Below are positions 44,088 to 52,663 of a DNA stretch of 64,000 bases, in pieces. The translations under genes and the position numbers were made by a program. A model generated the notes under the pieces. That model did not search any database. It was not told the DNA's origin and worked only from the letters and a program-made list of their open reading frames with translations. The stretch covers positions 674,878 to 738,877 of the forward strand of contig NZ_JALXFV010000003.1 of NCBI RefSeq assembly GCF_023699475.1. Reading direction: 5' to 3'. The DNA comes from Halomarina rubra. Its GTDB lineage: Archaea; Halobacteriota; Halobacteria; Halobacteriales; Haloarculaceae. Numbering within the stretch: the stretch's first letter is position 1; every line of letters starts with the position of its first letter.

Positions 44088-45692
44088 TCAGCGTGCACTC
44101 GCCTCGACAACGAGCGGCCACGGGTCTTCGACGTGTGTGACCAGCGTCTGCATGAAGCGAGCGGCGTCTGCCCCGTCGACGAAGCGGTGGTCGAACGAGA
44201 GGTCGAAGCCGATGCGCTTCTCGACGGTCGGCTCACCGTCCTCACCCGGAACGACATCGTCTGCGATGGCGTCGACACCGAGGATGGCGACCTGTGGTGG
44301 GTTGATGATGGGGTCGAACGACTCGACGCCCAGTCCACCGAGGTTCGAGATGGTGAACGTCCCACCGGTGAGGTCGCTCATCGTGTGTTCACCCGCGAGC
44401 GCCCGGTCGGTCACAGCACGGCGTTCCTCGGTTACTTCCGATAGCGAGAGTTGGTCGACCGTCCGGACCACCGGAGCCACGAGTCCGGCGTCGATATCGA
44501 CGGCGACGCAGATGTTGTGTTCCTCGTGGAGTTGGTGGACCTTGTCTTCGGCCGTCGCGTTGAACTCGGGGTGGGCGTCGAGTGTCGCCGAGACGGCGAG
44601 CAACAGTACGTCGTTCACGGAGACGGCGGCGTCGAGACCAGCCTTCGCCGCCTTCGCGGCCGCGAGGAGGTCGGCTGCCGCCGCAGTTCGGTGGATGGTG
44701 ACGTGGACGGCGTTCTGGTAGCTCTGCCCGAGTCGGTTGGCGATGGTCCGACGCATGCTCCCGAGTGGCCGTTCCTCGTCACGGGTTCCCGGTGGTTCTG
44801 TGTGCTCGGTCGCCCGCTTGTCGGTCGAAGCGGCGACGCCGTCGTCGGCTGCCCGAACGTCCGGTTCGGTGATCGCCCCCCCGACACCCGTTCCGTCGAC
44901 GGACTCGATGTCGACACCGAGTTCGCGTGCAAGGCGACGAACGCGTGGTGAGGCGAACACTCGCTCCTGGCCTTGGCCCGTAGCTGTCGACGCTGTCTCT
45001 GACTCGCCTGTCGACGGTGCCGGTGACGCCGGCTCACTCTCGACTGTGTTCGCAGCGGCCTCGACGTCATCGGCCGTCACTGTTCCCTGTGGGCCCGTTC
45101 CCTCGACCGTCGAGAGGTCGACTTCCAACTCTTCTGCCCGGCGCTTGGCTCGCGGGCTCGCCTTGACCGACCGCTCGCTTGCAGTCTCCTCGTTGGCGGC
45201 TGCAGCGGCCTCGTCGACGTCGTCGGCCGTCACGGCCCCCTGTGGACCGGTGCCTTCGACTGTCGCGAGGTCGATGTCCACTTCCTCTGCTCGCCGCTTG
45301 GCTCGGGGAGTCGCCTTCACGTCGACTTGCGCTACAGCGGACTTCCCGTTCCCCGAGACACTCGTGGTCTCGGTTGGCTCGTCGGCTACCGTCTCGGTGG
45401 CCGTATTATTCGCTTCGACCCCTGTCTCGGCTAACAAGTCCGAGACGTCTTCGTCGGGAGCCCCGACGATTGCCACTGCACCTCCCGGTCCCGTGCTGTC
45501 ACCGACGTTGAGGAGTCGCTCGTGGATGATACCGTCTTCACGGACGGTGATTTCGCCGGTCGTCTTCTCGGATTCGATCTCGGCGACGACCTCTCCCTCG
45601 GTGACCTCGTCCCCTTCGTCGACGAACCACTCGACGATCGTCCCTTGGTCCATGTCCATCCCAAGCTTCGGCATCTTGACGATGTATGACAT
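44088..45692 (-). CDS. Dihydrolipoamide acyltransferase (E2) with three tandem PSBDs
   Basis: 534 aa. A lipoyl domain (1-78) has Lys43 in IESEKTTGE. Three subunit-binding domains follow: 126-162 (KATPRAKRRAEEVDIDL), 176-213 (KASPRAKRRAEELEVDL) and 246-282 (FASPRVRRLARELGVDI), each ending in a G-T-G-x-x-G-x(V/I)T DV pattern. The catalytic domain (about 305-534) has SFDHRFVDGADAARF. Linkers are acidic and Glu/Thr-rich. Most E2s have one PSBD. The gene converges on acoX; TATA-like ACTTATCG lies about 27 bases before the start. No E3 gene is in the window. Confidence 0.92.
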   Translation of the reverse strand: MSYIVKMPKLGMDMDQGTIVEWFVDEGDEVTEGEVVAEIESEKTTGEITVREDGIIHERLLNVGDSTGPGGAVAIVGAPDEDVSDLLAETGVEANNTATETVADEPTETTSVSGNGKSAVAQVDVKATPRAKRRAEEVDIDLATVEGTGPQGAVTADDVDEAAAAANEETASERSVKASPRAKRRAEELEVDLSTVEGTGPQGTVTADDVEAAANTVESEPASPAPSTGESETASTATGQGQERVFASPRVRRLARELGVDIESVDGTGVGGAITEPDVRAADDGVAASTDKRATEHTEPPGTRDEERPLGSMRRTIANRLGQSYQNAVHVTIHRTAAAADLLAAAKAAKAGLDAAVSVNDVLLLAVSATLDAHPEFNATAEDKVHQLHEEHNICVAVDIDAGLVAPVVRTVDQLSLSEVTEERRAVTDRALAGEHTMSDLTGGTFTISNLGGLGVESFDPIINPPQVAILGVDAIADDVVPGEDGEPTVEKRIGFDLSFDHRFVDGADAARFMQTLVTHVEDPWPLVVEASAR

Positions 45693-46066
45693 GGTTGTTA
45701 ATCTCTTACACGGTGCGATAAGTTCTCGGGCCGGTGGTTCCCTTGCCGCAACCGTTATCGAACGGGCTCAGCGTCGTTATCCTCGTGGAAGGACAGGGAT
45801 GGGTGGGATGGTGAGGATGTCGGAACGGCTGCATGTTTCTGAGCACACGGACTGATTCGTGACTCCCTGTCCAGTATCATCCTCGCCGGGATGGTACGTG
45901 AACAAACTGGCTGTAATAGGCGGTCCTTGATAACAGTCCTCGTGATGAGCTGGCCCTATCGGTGAACGACGACTTCGTTCGATCGTGGAGGTCAGAGAGT
46001 CACGATGGACAGTCGGTCGGGCCTATCGCAACAACCTTTATCATTCCAACTGACACTTGTGCAGTC
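45693..46066. promoter_or_regulatory. Divergent promoter region between E2 and a small membrane gene
   Basis: 374 bases. On the right, TTTATCATT at 46037-46045 lies about 26 bases before ATG 46067, fitting a leaderless transcript. On the left, ACTTATCG (minus strand, about 45720) serves the E2 gene. No gene is seen inside. Confidence 0.55.
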
Positions 46067-46321
46067 ATGTTCGGCGTACTGATGCTGCTCGGTGTGGTTG
46101 AACTGTTCTTCCCACGGCAGTTGGTGGACTTCTGGATGCAGTGGTTAGTCGAAGACGGTGAGGAGGTGACAGTCCGTCCATGGGCATACTCGCTCGTGCG
46201 CCTCGAGGGCATCGTCATCATCCTCTGGGTGGTCACGAAACGACAGCGGCGAATGCTGGAACGCCGTGCGGAACAGACAGAAGGATCAGAAGTGGGCAAT
46301 CGTGCTCTAAGCGGTCGATAA
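46067..46321 (+). CDS. Small membrane protein
   Basis: 84 aa from ATG 46067. Helix 1 GVLMLLGVVELFFPRQLVDFW, a charged segment (VEDGEEVTVRPWAYSLVRLEG), helix 2 IVIILWVVTK, then a basic amphipathic tail (RQRRMLERRAEQ). I recall a haloarchaeal family of similar short proteins with FPR and RPW...R-EG motifs but cannot name it. Promoter evidence supports expression. Confidence 0.62.
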   Translation: MFGVLMLLGVVELFFPRQLVDFWMQWLVEDGEEVTVRPWAYSLVRLEGIVIILWVVTKRQRRMLERRAEQTEGSEVGNRALSGR

Positions 46322-46479
46322 AGTACACGAGCAAGAGTCGACCACTCACACCGCTGATGGCTCCCTCTGCCCAGAGAGTCAACGCAGTCGTGTAAATGAG
46401 CCAAGTTGTCTCGTGGCGAAATGACGGAGTGAGAGAATGGTTGGGATAGAAACTCACGTCGATCCGGAGTCGAGCGCTG

Positions 46480-46620
46480 ATGGTCGGGCCTGACGTACTG
46501 CTTGGCCTCTCGCTGACCCTGCTGGCGTGGCTTGGGCTGCTCACGACGGTGCTACGGGGCAGAGCGAACATCGAAGGCCACCGTCGATCAGACGCCGCCC
46601 GACCAGAACGTCCCCCATGA
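46480..46620 (+). CDS. 46-aa membrane microprotein overlapping the permease start
   Basis: ATG 46480: MVGPDVLLGLSLTLLAWLGLLTTVL, one transmembrane helix, followed by a basic tail (GRANIEGHRRSDAARPERPP). Its TGA overlaps the permease ATG (CCCATGA), the usual sign of translational coupling. Too short for standard gene calling. May be an accessory subunit of the transporter. Confidence 0.6.
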   Translation: MVGPDVLLGLSLTLLAWLGLLTTVLRGRANIEGHRRSDAARPERPP

Positions 46621-48995
46621 CGATGCGTCAGTCAGAGACGTTCGTAGTGGATGAGTCTGAAGGGACTGACTTCGCCAGAGAGCTCACGCTCGTCGACGTG
46701 ACGCTCATCGGCGTCGGAGCGATGATTGGTGGGAGTATCTTCGTCCTCAGCGGCCTTGCCGCCGGTGAGTCCGGTCCTGCGCTCATCCTCGCGTTCGCAC
46801 TCAACGGTTTCATCACAATCTTCACCGGGATGGTGTACGCCGAACTCGGCAGTGCGATACCCGAACCTGGTGGTGGCTACCTCTGGGTGCGGACCGCGCT
46901 CGGGCGTTCCCAGGCGTTCCTGTCGGGGTGGATGAGCTGGTTTGCTCACGCCGTTGCGGGGTCGCTCTACATCCTCAGTTTCGGCTCGTTTGTGACGCTC
47001 ATCCTCACCGAGTACTTCGGACTGGCGCTCGGTCTTGCGCCCGCGACGCTCCAGCAGACGTTCGCCGTTCTGGCTGCCGTTGTGTTCACCTACGTCAACT
47101 TCCGCGGCGCGAAAGAGACGAGCCGCGCTGAAAACGTCGTGACGACGCTCCAGTTGCTCATCATCGGTGTGTTCATCATCGCTGGTGTCGCCTCAATGGT
47201 GGGTCAACCACAGACCGTCTCCACGAACTTCGAGCCGTTCTTTCCGAACGGTGCGGGCGGTGTGTTCCTCGCGATGGGGTTGACGTTTATCGCGTTCGAG
47301 GGGTACGAGATTATCGTTCAATCAGGGCGAGAGGTGGTCAATCCGCGCGAGAACATCCCGAAGGCAGTCTTCTACTCGATGTTCGTCGTCGTCACCATCT
47401 ACATCCTCGTCGGTGTCGTCCTCATCGGCGCGGTCGACCTGACGCCAGAACTGCTCGATACCGCCCGGACAACCGAGAGTATCGGTGGGAGCACGGTCGG
47501 TGAACTTCCGCCCGACCCGGCGGTCTGGCAAGTGCTCGGAAATCTCGGGGAGTTCGGGCTCGCTCAGGCCGCGGGCCAGTTCCTCCCGTTCGGGACGCTC
47601 GTCATCCTCATAACGGGCATCCTCTCGTCGCTGGCGGCACTCAATGCGACGACGTTCTCCAGTTCTCGGGTCGGCTACGCGATGGGCCACGACAAAGTGT
47701 TCCCAGACGCCTTCGAGCGTATTCACGACGAACACCAGACACCGCACGTCTCGATTCTGTTCAGTGGAGCACTCATCGCCGTGATGGCGGTCGCCCTGCC
47801 GCTGGCGCAGGTCGCCGCCGCGACAGACCTGATGTTCTTGCTCTTGTTCTTGCAGGTCAACTACTCGATGATACGAATCCGCCGTGAGTACGGCGACGAC
47901 CTCGATTACGGCTACCTTTCGCCGTACTTTCCCTACGTCCCCATCGTGGGCATCCTCACCAAGCTGTTCCTCGCCGTCTACTTCTTCAACTACAGTCCGC
48001 TGGCGTGGCTTCTGGCGGTCGGGTGGATTCTCGCTGGTGTCGGCGTCTTCCTCGGCTACTCCAGAGGCCGTATCCTTCGAACGGAACTCGCCAGTGAGGT
48101 TCGAGTCCTTTCGGAGGAGTGGAGTCCAACCGAACGCCCCTACCGGATTCTCGTCCCGATTGCGAACCCACAGACTGCTCCACGCCTCGTCCACCTCGCC
48201 GCGACTCTCGCTCGAGAGTACAACGGCGAACTCCACCTGACGAGCGTTGCGACGGTGCCGGTTCAGACACCCATCGAGGAGGGCGAACAGTACGTCCAGA
48301 ACGAACGGGAGGTGCTCCGGGAGGCGATGCAGTACGTCCCGAAAGACGTCCCCGCTCATCGGTCGGTCACAGTGGGACGAACGCCTGGGCGAAGCATCGT
48401 CAGCATGGCCTATCGCTACGACAGCGACTTGGTGTTACTGGGATGGCGGGGTCAGCGTCGCCGTCGTGAGTTCGTCCTCGGTTCGACCATCGACGTGGTG
48501 GTCGAGGAAGCCCCGTGTGACATCGTCGTCGCGAAACTCACCGGGACCGATCGCCCTCGGTCGGTTCTTCTTCCAACCGATGGGGGACCACACGCCGAAC
48601 GCGCGGAAGCGATCGCTGCTGCGTTCGTCGAACAGCGCGATGGTATACTTACCTTGTTGACAGTTGCACCGGAAACGGAGGGGTCGGTGTCCTATCTCGA
48701 ATCACGGCGTAGTGGGTTGACCGAAGAGGGGTTGTCGGCCGAAACGAGAATCATCGACGACTCAGACGTCGCGTCGGCGATTCAGAACTATGCCGAGTCC
48801 CACGATGTGGACACTATTGTCATGGGAGCAACCCGTGAAGGGTGGCTTACCAGACGAGTGTTCGGAGACATTCCAGAAACAGTTGGTGAGCGGTTTGAGG
48901 GCGAGGTACTGCTCGTTCGACAACACGAGCCAGTTCGGTCGATCGTTCGAAAGTGGATACTGAAGTGGTTCGGTGAGCGTCGGATTCGTCCGTGA
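46617..48995 (+). CDS. APC-family amino-acid permease fused to two Usp domains
   Basis: 792 aa. The N-terminal APC domain has about twelve helices: VDVTLIGVGAMIGGSIFVLSGLAAG (helix 1 substrate motif), GMVYAELGSAIPEPGGGYLWV, TFIAFEGYEIIVQSGREVVNPRENIPKA. C-terminal cytosolic part: Usp domain 1 (from about residue 506, YRILVPIANPQ ... VLGSTIDVVVEEAPCDIVV) and Usp domain 2 (RSVLLPTDGGPH ... VFGDIPETV). Usp domains bind nucleotides and may gate transport by energy state. ATG 46617 was chosen because it overlaps the microprotein stop. Confidence 0.9.
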   Translation: MTMRQSETFVVDESEGTDFARELTLVDVTLIGVGAMIGGSIFVLSGLAAGESGPALILAFALNGFITIFTGMVYAELGSAIPEPGGGYLWVRTALGRSQAFLSGWMSWFAHAVAGSLYILSFGSFVTLILTEYFGLALGLAPATLQQTFAVLAAVVFTYVNFRGAKETSRAENVVTTLQLLIIGVFIIAGVASMVGQPQTVSTNFEPFFPNGAGGVFLAMGLTFIAFEGYEIIVQSGREVVNPRENIPKAVFYSMFVVVTIYILVGVVLIGAVDLTPELLDTARTTESIGGSTVGELPPDPAVWQVLGNLGEFGLAQAAGQFLPFGTLVILITGILSSLAALNATTFSSSRVGYAMGHDKVFPDAFERIHDEHQTPHVSILFSGALIAVMAVALPLAQVAAATDLMFLLLFLQVNYSMIRIRREYGDDLDYGYLSPYFPYVPIVGILTKLFLAVYFFNYSPLAWLLAVGWILAGVGVFLGYSRGRILRTELASEVRVLSEEWSPTERPYRILVPIANPQTAPRLVHLAATLAREYNGELHLTSVATVPVQTPIEEGEQYVQNEREVLREAMQYVPKDVPAHRSVTVGRTPGRSIVSMAYRYDSDLVLLGWRGQRRRREFVLGSTIDVVVEEAPCDIVVAKLTGTDRPRSVLLPTDGGPHAERAEAIAAAFVEQRDGILTLLTVAPETEGSVSYLESRRSGLTEEGLSAETRIIDDSDVASAIQNYAESHDVDTIVMGATREGWLTRRVFGDIPETVGERFEGEVLLVRQHEPVRSIVRKWILKWFGERRIRP

Positions 48996-50165
48996 ACGAG
49001 AGAGGCGATGTAGTGAGGCTCCCCGACCACGAGCAACGACACATCAGGCGACCCACTCAAGGGTACGTAGCGTGTTACTCGTCAGTGGCCTGAGCTCTAC
49101 ATCAGAATGGGTCATGAAGGGAAAAAGTGTCAGAGGCATCCCTTCAGAGACACACCCATTGCGAGTCTGAGCAGGACTCTATCCACCTTCTGTTCGGTAT
49201 CGTGGTGTGTCCCGTTCGGGCTACCACGGTGTAGTGTATAACTATGTCGGCTGTTCTACAATACTGTGAGAGTACGCGGACGAATCCAATTGCTGGTCGT
49301 GGTCGTACCAGAATCTCGTTGCTCTCGTTGGGTAGTGACTCATCGGGGTGGCCAACAGAGACTATTTGTCAGTGGCGCTAGCTCGGTGAGAGTGCGCAGC
49401 CCAGTTCCATCAGACACCACTACGTAGCGTCAACATCTCGGTCGGCACCGATGACCGTCGCGCACTGTTTGTTCGGTATTTTTGTGTGCCGACGGCTGGG
49501 ACTCCCGAGTGGACGAAATCACCAGTTTAGGTTCGTCACTCACCGCCTGGCCAGACCTCCATGCCACCAGGTGCCGTAGCGTATCTGCCCGGAATGCAGT
49601 TATCTGAGATACTCACAAAAATCGTTGACACTAACGATGTAGGTGTGGACCGAATTTCGAATCACGCACGGCTCACTCGGCGAACTTCGCCTGAGTCGTC
49701 CGGGCCAATGGTTCGGTAGTCCCCACATGTCGGACCATCCACCTGTGGTTGCCGAGTGGCCGTGCGTGTAAAACCAGTGACACTCTATCGATACATAATT
49801 GTAGCGCTACAACCTGCCTGTTGGAAGTTTCTGGAGTAGTTGTACACCACCACTGTTAGAGGCTCTCGCGTCCTTGTACGTGGAAGAGAACCCAGTCTCG
49901 CTGGTAGCGAATATCGGGGAGAGCAGTGTGTGTCGCTAGCGAGTCGTGACTCAGTATCCTGTTCAGCATTGTCTCCGTAGAGTTCCGCTCTCGTCTCGTT
50001 CGCTCCAGTGTGCAAGGGAGATTGGATAATCGAGAGACGGGATGCTCTCTGAGTGCGGAGCATGAATCACACAGGACAGTCTCCCAGTTCCGAAATGACA
50101 CTCAAATTCACCGGTTGCGTACTCACCAACTCGACGCGCGTCAGCACGACCGTGTCCGAGCGAGT
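48996..50165. other. 1.17-kb region without recognised gene
   Basis: AT-richer than its flanks, all ORFs short and unconserved. Two structures: a hairpin CGTGGT-GTGT-CCCG-TT-CGGG-CT-ACCACG (49201-49228) and an inverted repeat ATCGTT-GACACT-AACGAT (49621-49638). The last part probably contains the promoter of the TauE-like gene. It may be decayed sequence or hold an unannotated small RNA. Confidence 0.45.
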
Positions 50166-51197
50166 ATGGAATACGACCAATCAACGGACGGTGAGCACGC
50201 TGAAGAACACGATACAGCCGTTCAGGAGCACGTCGTCACCCCCGAGAAAATCGGGGTAGAAGCACAGCAGTTAGACCGCCGGCTTACGACTGCCGAACGC
50301 CTTCGAATACCAGCCCGGTCGCTTCGACGACTGAGCCTCTTGGGACTGGTCTACATCGTTGGGATGGGGCTGATGGCGTGGTGGCTGCCTCCATTCGGCC
50401 AAGAAACCTCGTACGTCGTTTTAGGCGCGCTGGTACTCACAGCGTTCGTCTTCGAGCTACTCGATTCTGCAGCGGGGATGGGCTTTGGCACGGCACTCGC
50501 CCCGCTGTTGTTCATCCTTGGGTACGACCCACTTCAGGTCACCCCCGTCTTGCTCATTTCCGAGACGCTGACAGGCCTGGTCTCCGGCGGGGTTCACCAC
50601 GAACTCAGAAACGCCCGGTTCTCGATTCGTCCGCTGAACGCCGAAACACGGCTGATGCTGTTGCTCGGTGGCGTTGGCGCAGCCGCCACGCTCGTCTCAA
50701 TCGTTTTAGCATACTTCGCACTCGTCCTCCCCGAATCGTTCATCAAGCTGTACGTCAGCGTGTTGGTACTCGTGATGGGGGTCGTGGGCCTCGTCCGTGC
50801 GCGACTGGTCACGACTATCGAGTATCGGCCACGTCGACTAGTGGCGTTCGCGGCGCTCGCCGGCGTCAACAAAGGAATCGGCGGAGGTGGCTACGGACCG
50901 GTCGTGACGCTCGGTCAAATCCTCTCAGGGGTCTACGAGAAAAGTGCCATCGCCATCGCCGGGCTTGCTGAAAGCCTCGTTTCGATCGTCGGCGTTCTCA
51001 CATTCGTACTCCTAGCGATGGGCGGCGTCCACATGGACCTCCTGCTCCTCCCGTCTATCTTCACTGGAGGTTTCCTCGCCGCCATTGCCGCCCCGTATCT
51101 CGTTCGGGTCCTTCCGAACGCAGTGTGGCGCTACGTGGTCCCCCTCTACGCATTCGGAATCGGACTGGCCGCGCTCACCATCGGCCTCGACATATGA
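50166..51197 (+). CDS. TauE/SafE-family membrane transporter (second copy)
   Basis: 343 aa from ATG 50166 after an acidic, His-containing soluble N-terminus (DGEHAEEHDTAVQEHV). Helical repeats: FVFELLDSAAGMGFGTALAPLLFILGYDPLQVTPVLLISE and ALAGVNKGIGGGGYGPVVTLGQILSG, matching TauE/SafE. Sequence differs clearly from the copy at 28558, so not a recent duplicate. Substrate may be a sulfur or organic anion. Confidence 0.85.
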   Translation: MEYDQSTDGEHAEEHDTAVQEHVVTPEKIGVEAQQLDRRLTTAERLRIPARSLRRLSLLGLVYIVGMGLMAWWLPPFGQETSYVVLGALVLTAFVFELLDSAAGMGFGTALAPLLFILGYDPLQVTPVLLISETLTGLVSGGVHHELRNARFSIRPLNAETRLMLLLGGVGAAATLVSIVLAYFALVLPESFIKLYVSVLVLVMGVVGLVRARLVTTIEYRPRRLVAFAALAGVNKGIGGGGYGPVVTLGQILSGVYEKSAIAIAGLAESLVSIVGVLTFVLLAMGGVHMDLLLLPSIFTGGFLAAIAAPYLVRVLPNAVWRYVVPLYAFGIGLAALTIGLDI

Positions 51198-51263
51198 AAT
51201 CAGTTGGGCGGCCCTGCGTCACTCACCGACAGGCCAGTATTGACGTATCGTATAGGATACACT

Positions 51264-51809
51264 ATGACCCAGGTGTTCGACACGGAGTTCCGTGACATCC
51301 TCGGAGCAGAGTTCGTCTCCGTCGTCGGGGGACTAGCGACGGGGGCGATTCTCGCCATTCAGGAAGATGTCGTGTTGGCAGTACCCGGACTACTCATTAT
51401 CTTCCCAGGATTCTTGGAACTTCGAGGGAACATCTCTGGCTCGCTCGCTGCACGAATCGCCGCTGGCCTGTACCTTGGTGAGCTCACTGCCGGTGACTGG
51501 CGTCACCGACTCGTTGTTGGGAACCTCGTTGGGTCGTTCGTGCTCGTCATCGTTGTCTGTGGCGTCCTTGGGGGGCTGGCGTATGCGTATACTGTGTTCA
51601 TCTTCGGAATCAATGCCACACAACTGTTGGTCATCCCACTGCTCGCGGGGGTCCTCGCGAATCTCATCGAGATACCTCTCACGCTGGCCGCGACATTCGC
51701 TGTGTATCGTCGGGGCCACGACCCCAACGACGTCATCGGGCCGTTCGTCACCTCGACAGGTGACGTCACGAGCGTTCTGGCGCTCTTCGTCGCGGTGATG
51801 CTCGTATGA
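51264..51809 (+). CDS. MgtE-type divalent-cation transporter domain, half 1
   Basis: 181 aa from ATG 51264, TATA-like CGTATAGG about 20 bases upstream. Five helices; the pore-type segment AVPGLLIIFPGFLELRGNISGSLAARIAAGLYLGEL matches the MgtE/SLC41 membrane domain (P-x-L-x-x-x-x-G-N). Ends VTSTGDVTSVLALFVAVML. No cytoplasmic N or CBS domain. Coupled by ATGA overlap to the second half; together they would form a two-subunit Mg2+/Co2+ channel. Confidence 0.85.
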   Translation: MTQVFDTEFRDILGAEFVSVVGGLATGAILAIQEDVVLAVPGLLIIFPGFLELRGNISGSLAARIAAGLYLGELTAGDWRHRLVVGNLVGSFVLVIVVCGVLGGLAYAYTVFIFGINATQLLVIPLLAGVLANLIEIPLTLAATFAVYRRGHDPNDVIGPFVTSTGDVTSVLALFVAVMLV

Positions 51810-52495
51810 GCGAACCACAGCTCGACGAACTCCGAGACATCGACCGAACAGAACGCCACCCGCTCATCTACGATGTCTCTGAAACGCAGGATATCAGTCG
51901 AGGAACACTGTTCTACGTCAAGGAGTACGGGCGTGGGGCCGTCGTCTGGCGGACAATCGTTCGCGAGAGTTTGTTGGTTCTCATCCTCGCCTCACTCGTC
52001 TCCTCAGTCGGTGGGCTTGCACTCGAGGAGTTCAAGACGGTCCTGTTCGCGCTGACCCCATTCGTCGTGTTGTTTCCAGCCCTCAACGACATGCTCGGCG
52101 ACCTCGGAATCGTCATCTCGGGTCGCTATTCAGAACTGCTGTACCGCCGCGACGAGATGCCTCCGTGGTGGCGCGACAGTGCGCTCCGTCGGCTCTTCGT
52201 ACAGGTGCTGGCCGCAGCGCTGGTCATGGTCGTCGTCGCGGTTGGTGGGGCACTTTCGATCACCACGCTTGGGGGGACGGCTCCCTCTGGCACCACCATT
52301 GGCAAGATTGTGCTGGTCGTGTTCCTCGATGTCCTTTTCCTCGTCTGTGTGGTCTTCGCGGTCGCACTCCTGACGGGGACGATTGTGTATCGCCGCGGGG
52401 AAGACCCGAATAACGTGCTCATCCCGGTAACGACGGCAGTAGCAGATGTCCTCAATATCGTCGTCCTCGTCGGGTTAATCTCGGTCGCGTTCTGA
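51806..52495 (+). CDS. MgtE-type divalent-cation transporter domain, half 2
   Basis: 229 aa with a soluble N-terminus (about 1-45) and five helices. ALTPFVVLFPALNDMLGDLGIVISGRYSELLYR replaces the Asn-Gly motif region of half 1, and the C-terminus EDPNNVLIPVTTAVADVLNIVVLVGLISV parallels half 1. This arrangement resembles SLC41-like paired MgtE domains. Presumably forms a heterodimer with half 1. Confidence 0.85.
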   Translation: MSEPQLDELRDIDRTERHPLIYDVSETQDISRGTLFYVKEYGRGAVVWRTIVRESLLVLILASLVSSVGGLALEEFKTVLFALTPFVVLFPALNDMLGDLGIVISGRYSELLYRRDEMPPWWRDSALRRLFVQVLAAALVMVVVAVGGALSITTLGGTAPSGTTIGKIVLVVFLDVLFLVCVVFAVALLTGTIVYRRGEDPNNVLIPVTTAVADVLNIVVLVGLISVAF

Positions 52496-52545
52496 CGAAG
52501 ACTGCAAGATATTTTTCGCTGTGAATCCACTGGCAGGGTCTGTCC

Positions 52546-52585
52546 AAGGGGTGAAAACTCTCCTCCAATTTTGGTGGTTCCCCTT
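52546..52585. terminator. Possible hairpin AAGGGG...CCCCTT followed by T run
   Basis: 6-bp arms at 52546-52551 and 52580-52585 with an inner CCAATTTTGG palindrome, followed by TTCG, 50 bases after the MgtE half 2 stop. Position fits a terminator of the MgtE unit; a regulatory leader is less likely because the VIT1 transcript probably starts near 52664. Confidence 0.35.
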
Positions 52586-52633
52586 TTCGTGGGCCACGTT
52601 CTTCTCCAATCGACGCAGCGCTCGTACTCGCCG

Positions 52634-52644
52634 CAATATATATT
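52634..52644 (+). promoter_or_regulatory. TATA-like box AATATATATTA of the VIT1 fusion gene
   Basis: A strong AT element about 26 bases before ATG 52664, in otherwise GC-rich DNA. It predicts a leaderless mRNA. Confidence 0.6.
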
Positions 52645-52663
52645 AGTAGAATAACACTTACGG

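Noticed and set aside
48996-49170. Short ORFs after the permease
   Set aside because: All under 70 aa, overlapping on both strands, with no hydrophobic or motif pattern.
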